64,000 nt of DNA from Chryseobacterium camelliae (lineage in GTDB: Bacteria; Bacteroidota; Bacteroidia; Flavobacteriales; Weeksellaceae): positions 2,697,001 through 2,761,000 of the forward strand of contig NZ_CP115859.1 in NCBI RefSeq assembly GCF_027920545.1, in the 5' to 3' direction. Made by a program: the position numbers and the translations under genes. Positions 53,536-62,382 of this stretch are shown in pieces. The notes under the pieces were generated by a model. The model was not told the DNA's origin. It saw nothing but the letters and a program-made list of their open reading frames with translations, and ran no database searches. The stretch's first letter is position 1, and every line of letters starts with the position of its first letter.

Positions 53536-54417
53536 ATGAAAACAAAAACTGTGAAAGCCCTCGTCTTGGTATTGTCTGTACTTTTAGTCGGGTGTTCAAA
53601 GACTACTGATGAAGAAATCATTGAATCAAAAACTCCGAATATTGAAAAAGTATTTGCATTTAAATATATAGATAATGGAATTAATAGTATTGTTCAACTT
53701 AATCCTAATAATGGGAGTGAGATCAAGACAATAGCTAATCTGGGAAATCAATATCTAAGAATTGCGAAATATTACGGCACTACAGATGAGATATTGGGAG
53801 AAGTAAATGAGAATAATACTAAAAAATTCTACAGAATAAAAGTTTCTGATGGAACAATTTCTAAGTATAACTACAATGGATATGATGATTTTGTCATTGG
53901 AGAAAATAAAATATATGCCTTTAAATACAATAACAACAATAATAGTATCGTTGAATTGAATCCTATTAATGGAGCAGAAATTACCACCTTAAAATCTGTT
54001 GGAATCAATTATCTTAAAAACTTTGTCTTTTCACAAAACACCAATACCATTATCTGTGAAAATAATACAACAAAATCTCTTTATAAAATCAACTCTACTA
54101 ATGGAAATACAGAATCTTTTAACTACTTCGGATATGATAATTTAGCTATTTCAAAAAACGGACAGTTATATGGATTTAAATACACTACCAATAATAACCA
54201 GATCGTAGAATTGAATACTTCGAATGGTAATGAAATAAAAACGATTAAATCAGTTGGAAGTAAGTATTTAAAGAATATGTTCTATTTAAATTCTACTAAT
54301 GAGATTGTTGGAGATTTAATAACTAATTCATCTACACATAATTACTTTAAATGTAAAGTTTCTGACGGTATTTCAAATGAAAACACTTTTGGAAAATATG
54401 ATTATTTTATTTTTTAA
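53536..54417 (+). CDS. Lipoprotein with threefold internal repeat (partial propeller-like)
   Basis: I use the ATG at 53536 (MKTKTVKALVLVLSV), which gives a proper signal and lipobox LVGC; the ATG at 53515 adds seven residues before it. The mature protein of about 275 residues has three repeats of about 85 residues. Each starts like AFKYIDNGINSIVQLNPNNGSEIKTI, continues with NQYLR or NYLKN, and ends with SKYNYNGYDDFVI-type blades. This suggests a six-bladed or smaller propeller. Function is unknown. Confidence 0.7.
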   Translation: MKTKTVKALVLVLSVLLVGCSKTTDEEIIESKTPNIEKVFAFKYIDNGINSIVQLNPNNGSEIKTIANLGNQYLRIAKYYGTTDEILGEVNENNTKKFYRIKVSDGTISKYNYNGYDDFVIGENKIYAFKYNNNNNSIVELNPINGAEITTLKSVGINYLKNFVFSQNTNTIICENNTTKSLYKINSTNGNTESFNYFGYDNLAISKNGQLYGFKYTTNNNQIVELNTSNGNEIKTIKSVGSKYLKNMFYLNSTNEIVGDLITNSSTHNYFKCKVSDGISNENTFGKYDYFIF

Positions 54418-54469
54418 AAATTTAAGTATCTTAAATCATTTAATGAAATTAATTCTTTGTCTATATATG

Positions 54470-54497
54470 AAAAGCCCTCTTTTAAAAGGGCTTTTTT
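54470..54497 (+). terminator. Terminator after the lipoprotein pair
   Basis: AAAAGCCC pairs with GGGCTTTT (extendable with one bulge) and is followed by six T. It is 52 bases after the stop codon of the repeat lipoprotein. Confidence 0.85.
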
Positions 54498-54819
54498 GAT
54501 TAATATAGTATCCTATTGTATTAGCATCGAGGATCAAATAAACAATGTCTCTGAAAAGTATTAGTATCTCAAAAGAGACGTAACAGATCGAAGATTAAAA
54601 CAAAGGAAAGTTTAGAAAAATATTCCTGATTCTGATGATTATTTTTTAATGTCTCAAAATACTTAGAAAATAAATAATACTTAATGATGGAATACCTTAA
54701 ATAGTTTATAGTTTCCTTAAGGAATACAGGGTTAAATTATAAATAATAGATATAGTCCATAAAGTTTATTTGTGTTTATTTTTAAATTGCTGTAAATTAG
54801 TGTATTATTAAATTGGGTT
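54498..54819. other. Non-coding AT-rich stretch before the defence locus
   Basis: About 320 bases without a reading frame or clear repeat. The base composition becomes visibly more AT-rich from here to the right end of the island, which hints at a different origin of the defence locus. Confidence 0.5.
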
Positions 54820-55260
54820 ATGGACATTTGGAGTAAAGAAAAAAGAACCGAGGTGATGTCAAAAATTCGGTCTAAGAATACTAAACCAGAATTATTGTTA
54901 AGGAAATATTTGTTTAGTAAGGGGTTAAGGTATCGTATTAATTATAAAAAATTGCCAGGTAAACCAGATATTGTATTCCCAAAATATAAAACCGTTGTTT
55001 TTGTTAATGGTTGTTTTTGGCATGGTCACGATAATTGTAAAATTGCACATATTCCTAAAAGTAATGTGGAGTTTTGGACAAATAAAATCAATAACAATAA
55101 AAAAAGAGATGAAGATAATTTAAAAAGTCTTTTACTTCTTGGTTGGTGTGTGTTTATAGTTTGGGAGTGTGAAATAAATAAATTTAACCTAGAGAATTTG
55201 TATGAAAAAATAAAAAAAAGTATTTCATTAATGCTTATAATTTCTTATCAATTTAGATGA
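54820..55260 (+). CDS. vsr: Vsr-type very short patch / restriction-linked endonuclease
   Basis: The 146-residue protein matches the Vsr family. It starts DIWSKEKRTEVMSKIRSKNTKPE and has GKPDIVFPKYK with the catalytic Asp (about residue 50), VFVNGCFWHGHDNC with the zinc/catalytic His residues (about 63-75), and the ending LLLGWCVFIVWECE. Vsr nicks at T:G mismatches created when 5-methylcytosine deaminates, so it is usually paired with a C5 methyltransferase, as here (135 bp upstream of it). It may also act as a component of the defence system. Confidence 0.93.
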   Translation: MDIWSKEKRTEVMSKIRSKNTKPELLLRKYLFSKGLRYRINYKKLPGKPDIVFPKYKTVVFVNGCFWHGHDNCKIAHIPKSNVEFWTNKINNNKKRDEDNLKSLLLLGWCVFIVWECEINKFNLENLYEKIKKSISLMLIISYQFR

Positions 55261-55395
55261 ATATAATATTTTTATTTAGAGAATTATAATGTTTAAATGA
55301 TTTATTTAACTTAAAATCAGAATATTATAGGTTTGTTATTTTATTTTTAAATTGGTTGTTTTTTTATTACTTTAGTAAGTTTAATAAATCACTTT

Positions 55396-56622
55396 ATGAA
55401 GTATATAGATTTATTTGCTGGCTGTGGAGGTCTATCCTTAGGGCTTAATCAATCAGGATGGAAAGGATTGTTTGCTATTGAGAAAAGTCCTTTTGCATTT
55501 GCCACACTAGAACATAATCTTATAAATAATTTAGGTCACTTTGATTGGCCAGAATGGTTAGAACAAAAAAATCATGATATAAATGAACTATTAACACATA
55601 ATAAAAGAGAACTTAAGGAATTAAGAGGAGAGGTAGATTTAGTTGCTGGAGGACCACCATGCCAAGGCTTTTCAACAGCAGGGAGAAGGGAAGAAGGAGA
55701 TCATAGGAATAAACTTATTAATTCGTATATAAAATTTATAAGATTGGTTCAGCCTAAAATTATTTTCTTTGAAAATGTAAGGGGGTTCACACAACGATTT
55801 GAGAAAAATAAAAGTAAGGGTATTAAATATTCTGAATTTGTACAAGAAAGATTAAAGCGTTCGGGTAAGGATTTTACTGGGTATGAAGTACATGGGGAAT
55901 TAGTTGATTTTTCAAAATTTGGTGTGCCCCAAAAAAGAACACGTTTTATTTTAGTTGGTATTAGAAAAGATATCTATAATACTTATAAAGATAAATCCCC
56001 ATTACAATTCTTTGATCTAATTAAAAATCAGAGGGAGAATTTTTTAGCAAATAAAGGTATAGGACTTTCAACAAGTTTAAAAGACGCCATATCTGATTTG
56101 TTGGAAAAAAATGGAACCACTGAATGTCCAGATTCTAAAGGGTTTTTAACATCTTTTTATGGCTCCGAGAAGAGTTCTTATCAAAAAATGATGAGGTTGG
56201 GTTTACAACACCAGTTAGTTCCTGATAGCCATCGTTTTGCCAATCATGGTAAAGAAACGATTAAATTATTCCAAAACCTTTTACTTACTGCTCCAAAAGG
56301 GAAAAAAATTGGAGGGGAAGAACGGAGGATATATTCGATTAAAAAAAGGGGAATAGTTATATTAGATCCTAATCAACCTACCCCTACACTTACATCTCAT
56401 CCTGATGATTATATTCATTACTGTGAACCAAGAATATTGAGTGTTAGGGAGTATGCAAGGGTTCAAACATTTCCCGATTGGTTTGAGTTTAAAAAAAAAT
56501 ATACAACTGGTGGTAAATTAAGGATTGTAGAGGTTCCAAGATATACGCAAGTGGGAAATGCAATTCCTCCATTATTTGGTGAACAAGCAGGAAATGCCTT
56601 AAAGCAGTTACTAAATGAGTAA
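55396..56622 (+). CDS. DNA (cytosine-5) methyltransferase
   Basis: The 408-residue enzyme shows the ordered C5 motifs: I (DLFAGCGGLSLG), IV with the catalytic Cys (GGPPCQGFSTAG, about residue 88-99), VI (FFENVRGF), VIII (QKRTRFILVGIR) and X (QVGNAIPPLFGEQAGNAL). The target-recognition region lies at about 230-330. The recognition sequence cannot be told. No restriction endonuclease gene of the classical kind is adjacent. The stop codon lies inside the start of the GHKL gene (8-bp overlap), so both are one transcription unit. Confidence 0.96.
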   Translation: MKYIDLFAGCGGLSLGLNQSGWKGLFAIEKSPFAFATLEHNLINNLGHFDWPEWLEQKNHDINELLTHNKRELKELRGEVDLVAGGPPCQGFSTAGRREEGDHRNKLINSYIKFIRLVQPKIIFFENVRGFTQRFEKNKSKGIKYSEFVQERLKRSGKDFTGYEVHGELVDFSKFGVPQKRTRFILVGIRKDIYNTYKDKSPLQFFDLIKNQRENFLANKGIGLSTSLKDAISDLLEKNGTTECPDSKGFLTSFYGSEKSSYQKMMRLGLQHQLVPDSHRFANHGKETIKLFQNLLLTAPKGKKIGGEERRIYSIKKRGIVILDPNQPTPTLTSHPDDYIHYCEPRILSVREYARVQTFPDWFEFKKKYTTGGKLRIVEVPRYTQVGNAIPPLFGEQAGNALKQLLNE

Positions 56623-58921
56623 TGTAGAAAATTTTAAAATAAGTGCAGCATTAAAAGATATCATTGGTAAGGAACTTATTACTGATGAATTTGTTGCCGT
56701 ATTTGAATTAGTTAAAAATTCCTTTGATGCTAATGCTTCTAAAGTAGAGGTTATATTTGAGAATAATTATGAAAAAGAAAAAGCTAAAATCATAATTAAA
56801 GATAATGGTAAGGGAATGGATTATGATGACCTAGTCGATAAATGGTTGTTCGTTGCTTATTCAGCTAAAAAATTAGGTAGGGAAAATACAGATTATCGGG
56901 ATAAAATTAAGTCTCAAAGAGTTTTTGCTGGAGCTAAGGGAGTTGGAAGGTTTTCTTGTGATAGATTAGGGCGTTTTTTGAATTTGATAACAATAAAGGA
57001 TGAGCCTAATTATAAAATTGAGAATTTAGTTGTTAATTGGGAAGATTTTGAAAATGTAGATGATAAAGAATTTGTTAATATAAAAGTCATCCATAATACA
57101 TTAAAGGAAAATAAGTACAATTTAAAAAGTGGTACAGTTCTCGAAATTTCAGGATTAAGAGACATTTGGGATAGAGATAGGATTCTTAAATTGAAAATCT
57201 CATTGGCAAAATTGATTAATCCTAATCAAGGTAATGATAGTATTAATTTTGATATAGAAATTATTGCTGAAGATGAACGAGGGCTTGATAAAGAACCAAA
57301 TAGTAAAGGAGAAAAGCGTAATAATTTGGAGGTTGTTAATGGTAAGGTTAAGAATTCAATTTTTGAAACTTTAGACATAAAAACATCTAATATACTTGTC
57401 CATATCAATTCGGATGGAAGCCTTATTGAGACAACATTGAGGGATAGGGGAGACTTGATTTATTTTTTGAAAGAAAAAAACCCATATAAGGATTTAAAAA
57501 ACATATCCATTTACCTGTTTCAGCTTAATAGAACTGCTAAGTTTAACTTTACAAAAACAATGGGAATGGAGCCCGTTAAATATGGTTCTGTTTTTATGTA
57601 TAAAAATGGTTTTAGGGTATATCCTTATGGGGAAGAAGGTGATGATCTTTTACAAATTAATAGGAGGAAACAACAGGGGTACAATAGATTTCTAGGGACA
57701 AGAGATGTAATTGGTAGGATTGAAATAAATGGAGAACAGCCTGATCTAAGAGAAATTTCCAGCCGCGACGGAGGGTTAGTTAAAACTCCAACGTATTTTA
57801 ATCTACTTGAGTTTTTTTATGATTTTGTTTTAAAACGACTGGAAAATTATGTAGTAAATATTATTCAATGGGGTGATGAACGCTTAAATAAAGAAACAGG
57901 GGAGGTAAGGCCTGAGTTATGGGCAAAAGATGTTAAAGTTCAAATTCTTGAACTTATCTCAGGTTTTATTAATTCTAAAGATATTGTTGATATTCAATAT
58001 GAAAAAAATTTTTTAGAAATAATTGAATCTAAACAAAGTAAGAGTGTTGAGAAAATTGTAAAAAATATTTCAAAAGTTGCTGCAAAATCAGATAACCCTG
58101 AATTAGTAAAAGAAGCGAAAAAAATAGAGAAGGCGGTTAAGGAAATAAAAGCTGATGCGCAAATTGCCAATGTAAAAGCAACAAAAGAGGAAAGCCTTAG
58201 GAAGGTTAAAGAAGTTGAATTAGAAACGGAAAAATTAAAAACAGAGTTTTATAAAAAGCAGCTTGCACCAGATTCGGATGCACTAATTCATCATATTAAA
58301 AATAACAACATATCAATAAAAACAACAGTTGAAAACATATTGCAGGATATTAAATCACCTCAATATGATGAAAATGATCTGCTAAAAGATTTATCTTTTA
58401 TTTTATTCCATTGTGATAAAGCCATTAAAGCAGCTAATATTATAACTCATGTTGATCTATCTGAAAGTGATGCGCAAAACGTCGAATTGAGTGGCTTTTT
58501 AGGAGGTTATATTGATAATTATCAAGAGATAACAAGTACTAAAAGAACAAAAATCAGGTATGAGCATGAAGGAAAAGGTTTTAGAATGATGATAAGTAAA
58601 ATAGAACTCGCAATTATTATAGATAATCTTGAAGATAATTCATATAAATGGGGTGCTAAAAATATTTATATTAAAACAATTACAAATAATCCTCGTAGCA
58701 TGACATTAATTTATTCTGATGATGGTAAAGGGTTATCAGATAAGTATTTGAGTGATCCTAGCCAAATTTTAAGATTTAAAGAAACAGATAGTAAAAATGG
58801 AACAGGTTTAGGTTTGTATGTTGTTCATCAAGTTTTGGATAGAATGGGAGCCTCTATAGAATTTATTGGTAATAATATTTATCAAAAAGGGGCTAATTTT
58901 AAAATTGAATTTATCCGTTAA
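56615..58921 (+). CDS. Double GHKL ATPase: MORC/Hsp90-like plus histidine-kinase-like
   Basis: The 768-residue protein carries two ATP-binding GHKL domains. The N-terminal one has E31/N35/D38 in FELVKNSFDAN, D63 in DNGKGM and the lid loop GAKGVGRFS (106-114), then a RVYPYGEEGDD/REISSRDGG region (about 325-390), as in MORC-like ATPases of restriction loci. A coiled coil follows (about 470-550) with a His-rich helix LIHHIKNNN (about 555-563). The C-terminal domain has IIIDNLEDNSYKWGA (about 665-680), DDGKGL (about 702) and NGTGLGL (about 728). The last three elements look like a sensor kinase. It overlaps both neighbours in the operon. Confidence 0.88.
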   Translation: MSNVENFKISAALKDIIGKELITDEFVAVFELVKNSFDANASKVEVIFENNYEKEKAKIIIKDNGKGMDYDDLVDKWLFVAYSAKKLGRENTDYRDKIKSQRVFAGAKGVGRFSCDRLGRFLNLITIKDEPNYKIENLVVNWEDFENVDDKEFVNIKVIHNTLKENKYNLKSGTVLEISGLRDIWDRDRILKLKISLAKLINPNQGNDSINFDIEIIAEDERGLDKEPNSKGEKRNNLEVVNGKVKNSIFETLDIKTSNILVHINSDGSLIETTLRDRGDLIYFLKEKNPYKDLKNISIYLFQLNRTAKFNFTKTMGMEPVKYGSVFMYKNGFRVYPYGEEGDDLLQINRRKQQGYNRFLGTRDVIGRIEINGEQPDLREISSRDGGLVKTPTYFNLLEFFYDFVLKRLENYVVNIIQWGDERLNKETGEVRPELWAKDVKVQILELISGFINSKDIVDIQYEKNFLEIIESKQSKSVEKIVKNISKVAAKSDNPELVKEAKKIEKAVKEIKADAQIANVKATKEESLRKVKEVELETEKLKTEFYKKQLAPDSDALIHHIKNNNISIKTTVENILQDIKSPQYDENDLLKDLSFILFHCDKAIKAANIITHVDLSESDAQNVELSGFLGGYIDNYQEITSTKRTKIRYEHEGKGFRMMISKIELAIIIDNLEDNSYKWGAKNIYIKTITNNPRSMTLIYSDDGKGLSDKYLSDPSQILRFKETDSKNGTGLGLYVVHQVLDRMGASIEFIGNNIYQKGANFKIEFIR

Positions 58922-59625
58922 TGCTAGAAAGATATTTGATATTGGTTGATGATACCGATCAGTCCCAGACATTAAGGAATTTGGAGAGAAAGTTACGTGA
59001 AAATGAATCCATAAAATTGGAGTATGTTCACATTAATACTAAGCTAGCTAAATACCAAGTATATAATGAGACAAATGATACTCAAGAAACCGATGTGAGC
59101 AAAATTATAGGTGATATAACAGCAGTTTATTTTTTTAAATGGGCAGATACAATTGCTTTAGATTATAATTTGAGTGATACTCTTAAAGGATTTGAATTAG
59201 CTGCCCATATACGAAAAAATGGGTATAAAAAAGCAAAAGAAATAATCTTATATTCAGGTAAAATTGAAGATGCTATAACTGAAATTCTAAGAAAAGACGA
59301 TTTAAAGGAAAAAATTAATGCTATAAAAATGTTAAATGAATCAAATATTCATTTTGCTACAAGAGGAGATGATTTTAGTAGTTCAGTAATTAATCATATT
59401 AAAAAGAATCCTGAATTTGATTTTGATTATGAATTACTTAAATGGATGTATAAATTTAGCGACAAGCAATTTATAGGAGTGTTTCCTAAATATGATAAAA
59501 AATCTCTAGGTGAAATAGCACAAGAAATAGAAGGAAATACCTCCTTAAGCAATGAATTTAAAAAGGCCCTTTTAGAGCAATTATTTTCAATTTTAGTACA
59601 AATTAATGAATTGGAGGAACTGTGA
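58921..59625 (+). CDS. Atypical receiver-domain protein
   Basis: The 234-residue protein starts YLILVDDTDQ (D10, D11), like the acidic pair of response-regulator receivers. ALDYNLSDTLKGFELAAHIRKNG (about 79-101) resembles the phospho-acceptor strand with D81 as candidate acceptor, and IILYSGK gives the Ser/Thr position. The conserved Lys of classical receivers is not clearly present. The C-terminal 70 residues are a helical extension of unknown type. The gene overlaps the double-GHKL gene by one base, so the protein is the natural partner of its kinase-like C-terminal domain. Confidence 0.75.
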   Translation: MLERYLILVDDTDQSQTLRNLERKLRENESIKLEYVHINTKLAKYQVYNETNDTQETDVSKIIGDITAVYFFKWADTIALDYNLSDTLKGFELAAHIRKNGYKKAKEIILYSGKIEDAITEILRKDDLKEKINAIKMLNESNIHFATRGDDFSSSVINHIKKNPEFDFDYELLKWMYKFSDKQFIGVFPKYDKKSLGEIAQEIEGNTSLSNEFKKALLEQLFSILVQINELEEL

Positions 59626-60352
59626 TATATTTTGTATTTATCCTCACGATAGAACAACTTTCTTTTTGGATAGAATTGTGAGTCACCTGAACATGGAATT
59701 AGGAGATAAATTTCATTGTTTTAAAGTTAAATTAAATGATTCTTCTCATAATGAATGTTTGAAAATCATAAATGAAATGGTTGGTAAATTTATTATTTTT
59801 TTGGGACATGGAAGAAGTGATGCCTTATATGGTGCTTGTGGAGATCAAGGAGATAATATTTTCATTAGTGATGATTTAAAAGAAGAAGATCCAATTTACT
59901 ATGATAGACAAGATTTCATAACAATCGAGAATAGTAACGTATTTAATCAAAATATTATTTTTTCTTTATCATGTAATTCGAACATTATAAAAAAAAGTAT
60001 AGGAGAATCCTCTATTAGGAATGGCGCTGTGTCCTTTGTTGGTTTTGGTAATATACAAACAGACTATGAAATTGATAAAAATTTTACAAAAAGAGAGATA
60101 GCTATTTTTAATGGGATACTTGTAAAAATAATTAAAAAGAGTATTGTTTATGCATATCAAAAAAAATATACAGTTGAAAAATTGACGGATATCATCAAAA
60201 TAATGACTAATAAAGAAATAAATTGCTTACTTACAAAACATAAGGGTATTAAGTATAGACATAGAATTGCTTGCCATTTATATAACTTCAAGAACGAAAT
60301 TCAAATTTTTGGCAATAAACATATAACATTGACAAATTTTTCTAATAACTGA
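59606..60352 (+). CDS. Caspase/CHAT-like peptidase
   Basis: The 248-residue protein shows two core strands of the caspase-like fold. FIIFLGHGRSDALYG carries the candidate catalytic H68, and NIIFSLSCNSNII carries the candidate nucleophile C123; GAVSFVGFGNIQTD follows, as in CHAT and C25/C14-type peptidases. The start codon lies 20 bases inside the receiver gene, so it is translated with it. The natural reading is a protease effector controlled by the upstream sensor and receiver. Fold assignment is by motif, and specificity is unknown. Confidence 0.7.
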   Translation: MNWRNCDIFCIYPHDRTTFFLDRIVSHLNMELGDKFHCFKVKLNDSSHNECLKIINEMVGKFIIFLGHGRSDALYGACGDQGDNIFISDDLKEEDPIYYDRQDFITIENSNVFNQNIIFSLSCNSNIIKKSIGESSIRNGAVSFVGFGNIQTDYEIDKNFTKREIAIFNGILVKIIKKSIVYAYQKKYTVEKLTDIIKIMTNKEINCLLTKHKGIKYRHRIACHLYNFKNEIQIFGNKHITLTNFSNN

Positions 60353-60404
60353 TGTTGATTAAAGTTGTAGAACTTAGGTATTTACTTTAAAAACACGCTT
60401 AAAT

Positions 60405-61157
60405 TTAAAGCCATGTTTTTTTTATTTGTTGAATATGTGCATTCAGAGATTTTGAAAATATTTCATCGTCAATTTCTTCAGTTTTTTCAAAGCATTCAAT
60501 TAGTTTTTTACTCTGTTCCCAAATTTGGAACAATTCTGAAATTTTTGGTTTTAAAGCAATGGAATTGTCTGGAGTATAATGCACTATTTTATTTCTTAAA
60601 GAAAACAAATTTGATATTTCATTTAAATGTAATTTATTATTTGCAATTTCTTCTTTAAAAATGAATATTAATCTTTCCATAATCTTGGAAATTGAAATTC
60701 TTGCATAACTGAAATCATTAATTTTACCACTTTGATAAAGATAAAGTAAGTGTCTGTTTGTCAGTGTTTCTATAAAGAATCCAAAATTATTTAAATGACC
60801 TAAGATTTCAATTGAAGTCATTTGATGATTTTTATTGAATTTATGATTGTTTTTTTGAGAATAAATTTGCGACTTTTTCCATGCATCCTTAAAGGATTGT
60901 ATAGTTTGTTCTGTTAGAAACTTTATTTCTTTAGATTTTAAATTTTCAATAATATTATCGGATACAAATTCCGAAGATTTTTTCACAAGTTCTTCATCCT
61001 CTTTAGTAGGGTCTATTTTTTCAATAAGCTGGCCGAAAATCATATTCCTTAATTCAGAATTAAAGCATGAATGTATATATGTGAAAGACTCTGTTAAATA
61101 AAATGCTGCTCCTTCTGCTAGTTTTGCGTATGTTTCAATATCGTGCTTATTACTCAT
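60405..61157 (-). CDS. HEPN-like helical protein
   Basis: The 250-residue protein is all-helical. It has the HEPN RNase-type motif R188-N-K-I-V-H193 within LFSLRNKIVHYTPDN, where the N after R is typical of active HEPN domains. No membrane segment is present. It lies on the strand opposite to the caspase-like operon, tail to tail, with the gene for a second HEPN-like protein 142 bp upstream of it. An RNase or abortive-infection role is a reasonable inference, but surface or regulatory HEPN proteins exist too. Confidence 0.6.
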   Translation of the reverse strand: MSNKHDIETYAKLAEGAAFYLTESFTYIHSCFNSELRNMIFGQLIEKIDPTKEDEELVKKSSEFVSDNIIENLKSKEIKFLTEQTIQSFKDAWKKSQIYSQKNNHKFNKNHQMTSIEILGHLNNFGFFIETLTNRHLLYLYQSGKINDFSYARISISKIMERLIFIFKEEIANNKLHLNEISNLFSLRNKIVHYTPDNSIALKPKISELFQIWEQSKKLIECFEKTEEIDDEIFSKSLNAHIQQIKKTWL

Positions 61158-61299
61158 TAATTGTCGGTATTATTTTTTTTATATTCATTGTCATCTTTAA
61201 TAAGATGTATTGCATTTGTTGATAAAATATTGAAACAGCTTTTTTATAGTAGGATATTACTCAATTGCTACAATGAAACAGTAATTAATAGAATTTGTA

Positions 61300-62382
61300 T
61301 TAAACTTGTTCGCTCAGTTTTTTCTTCTTACCATTTTTCAAAACATAATTAACAATACTCATTTTACTATATTGCATTGCTGCTATTAATTCATTGTTAT
61401 GTTCTTCACGAGTTTTAGGATTGTCCCATTCAAAATACTGGTCTCCAGTTAGTAAGCTTCCTGTATGGGCTATTTTTGATCTTCGGCTATATAATTTATT
61501 AATTATAGTTTTAAATCTTTCATCAGCAGAAAGATATTTTTCAAGATACAACTTAATTTGCTGACTAATCCCCCATATTGGTTTACCACAACTTTTGCAA
61601 TGATAGCTCGATGATTTAATAGATTGACAGGATTTACATTCGAATTCAATTTCTTCTTTATTTACCTTTCCTTCCAAATTAGTCATAGCTTCAATGCTTG
61701 AAATAAATGCAAGAAATGCAAGACTTTTCATAGAGTTTCTTATATTTTGACCATTATAAATTAGAGTTACAGCTGAGTCAAAATATTGTTTTTGTAAAGT
61801 ATCTAACTTTTCTATAAATTGAAAAAATAGCTTAGTATATTGAGAAAATGTAACCTCATTATTTCTTTCATTATCTAAATCTGGGTTTGTATAGTATTTC
61901 GAGTGTTCGATTGGTTCAATTTCATCCCCACTAAGCGTTGAAAATTCTTTAATAATCATTTTATCCTTTAAACTCTCATCATAATAAACCTTTGCTCCAT
62001 ATTTACAAGAGAATTCTTCTGAAGAAGCTCCATTTAAATTCAAAAACCACCCTTGATCATTGACGTTATAGACAAAAAAATGAAAATTTGAAACAACTGA
62101 CAGTAATTTTAGAATATAAATCATAGTTCTGTACTCATAATCAGATTCGGAAAGAAACTTTTTTGTTTTGTCGTCAATTGTTTCAAGTACATCTTCATAC
62201 GAAAAATAGCTTATATTGTCCTTATTAACTTGATATTCTAAAATAAAAGGGTAATGTGTTGTATTTATATCGGAATCAATATAGTCTTCTAATGGTATTA
62301 TCTGAAACCAGTCGCAGTTAAATCCTTTTTTTATTTTCTTATTACAGAAACATATTGCTCTTTTATAGTAGATATTTGACAT
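61300..62382 (-). CDS. Apea-like HEPN protein with zinc ribbon
   Basis: The 360-residue protein has an unrecognised N-terminal half (about 1-190), then a helical segment with SSIEAMTNLEGKV (about 230). A four-Cys zinc ribbon CKSCQSI ... CKSCGKP (about 248-270) is inserted before the HEPN-type motif R301-S-K-I-A-H306 in YSRRSKIAHTGSLLTG. The combination, with the ribbon inside the helical domain, is like the Apea-like HEPN proteins annotated in many bacteria, several near defence genes. Target unknown. Confidence 0.65.
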   Translation of the reverse strand: MSNIYYKRAICFCNKKIKKGFNCDWFQIIPLEDYIDSDINTTHYPFILEYQVNKDNISYFSYEDVLETIDDKTKKFLSESDYEYRTMIYILKLLSVVSNFHFFVYNVNDQGWFLNLNGASSEEFSCKYGAKVYYDESLKDKMIIKEFSTLSGDEIEPIEHSKYYTNPDLDNERNNEVTFSQYTKLFFQFIEKLDTLQKQYFDSAVTLIYNGQNIRNSMKSLAFLAFISSIEAMTNLEGKVNKEEIEFECKSCQSIKSSSYHCKSCGKPIWGISQQIKLYLEKYLSADERFKTIINKLYSRRSKIAHTGSLLTGDQYFEWDNPKTREEHNNELIAAMQYSKMSIVNYVLKNGKKKKLSEQV

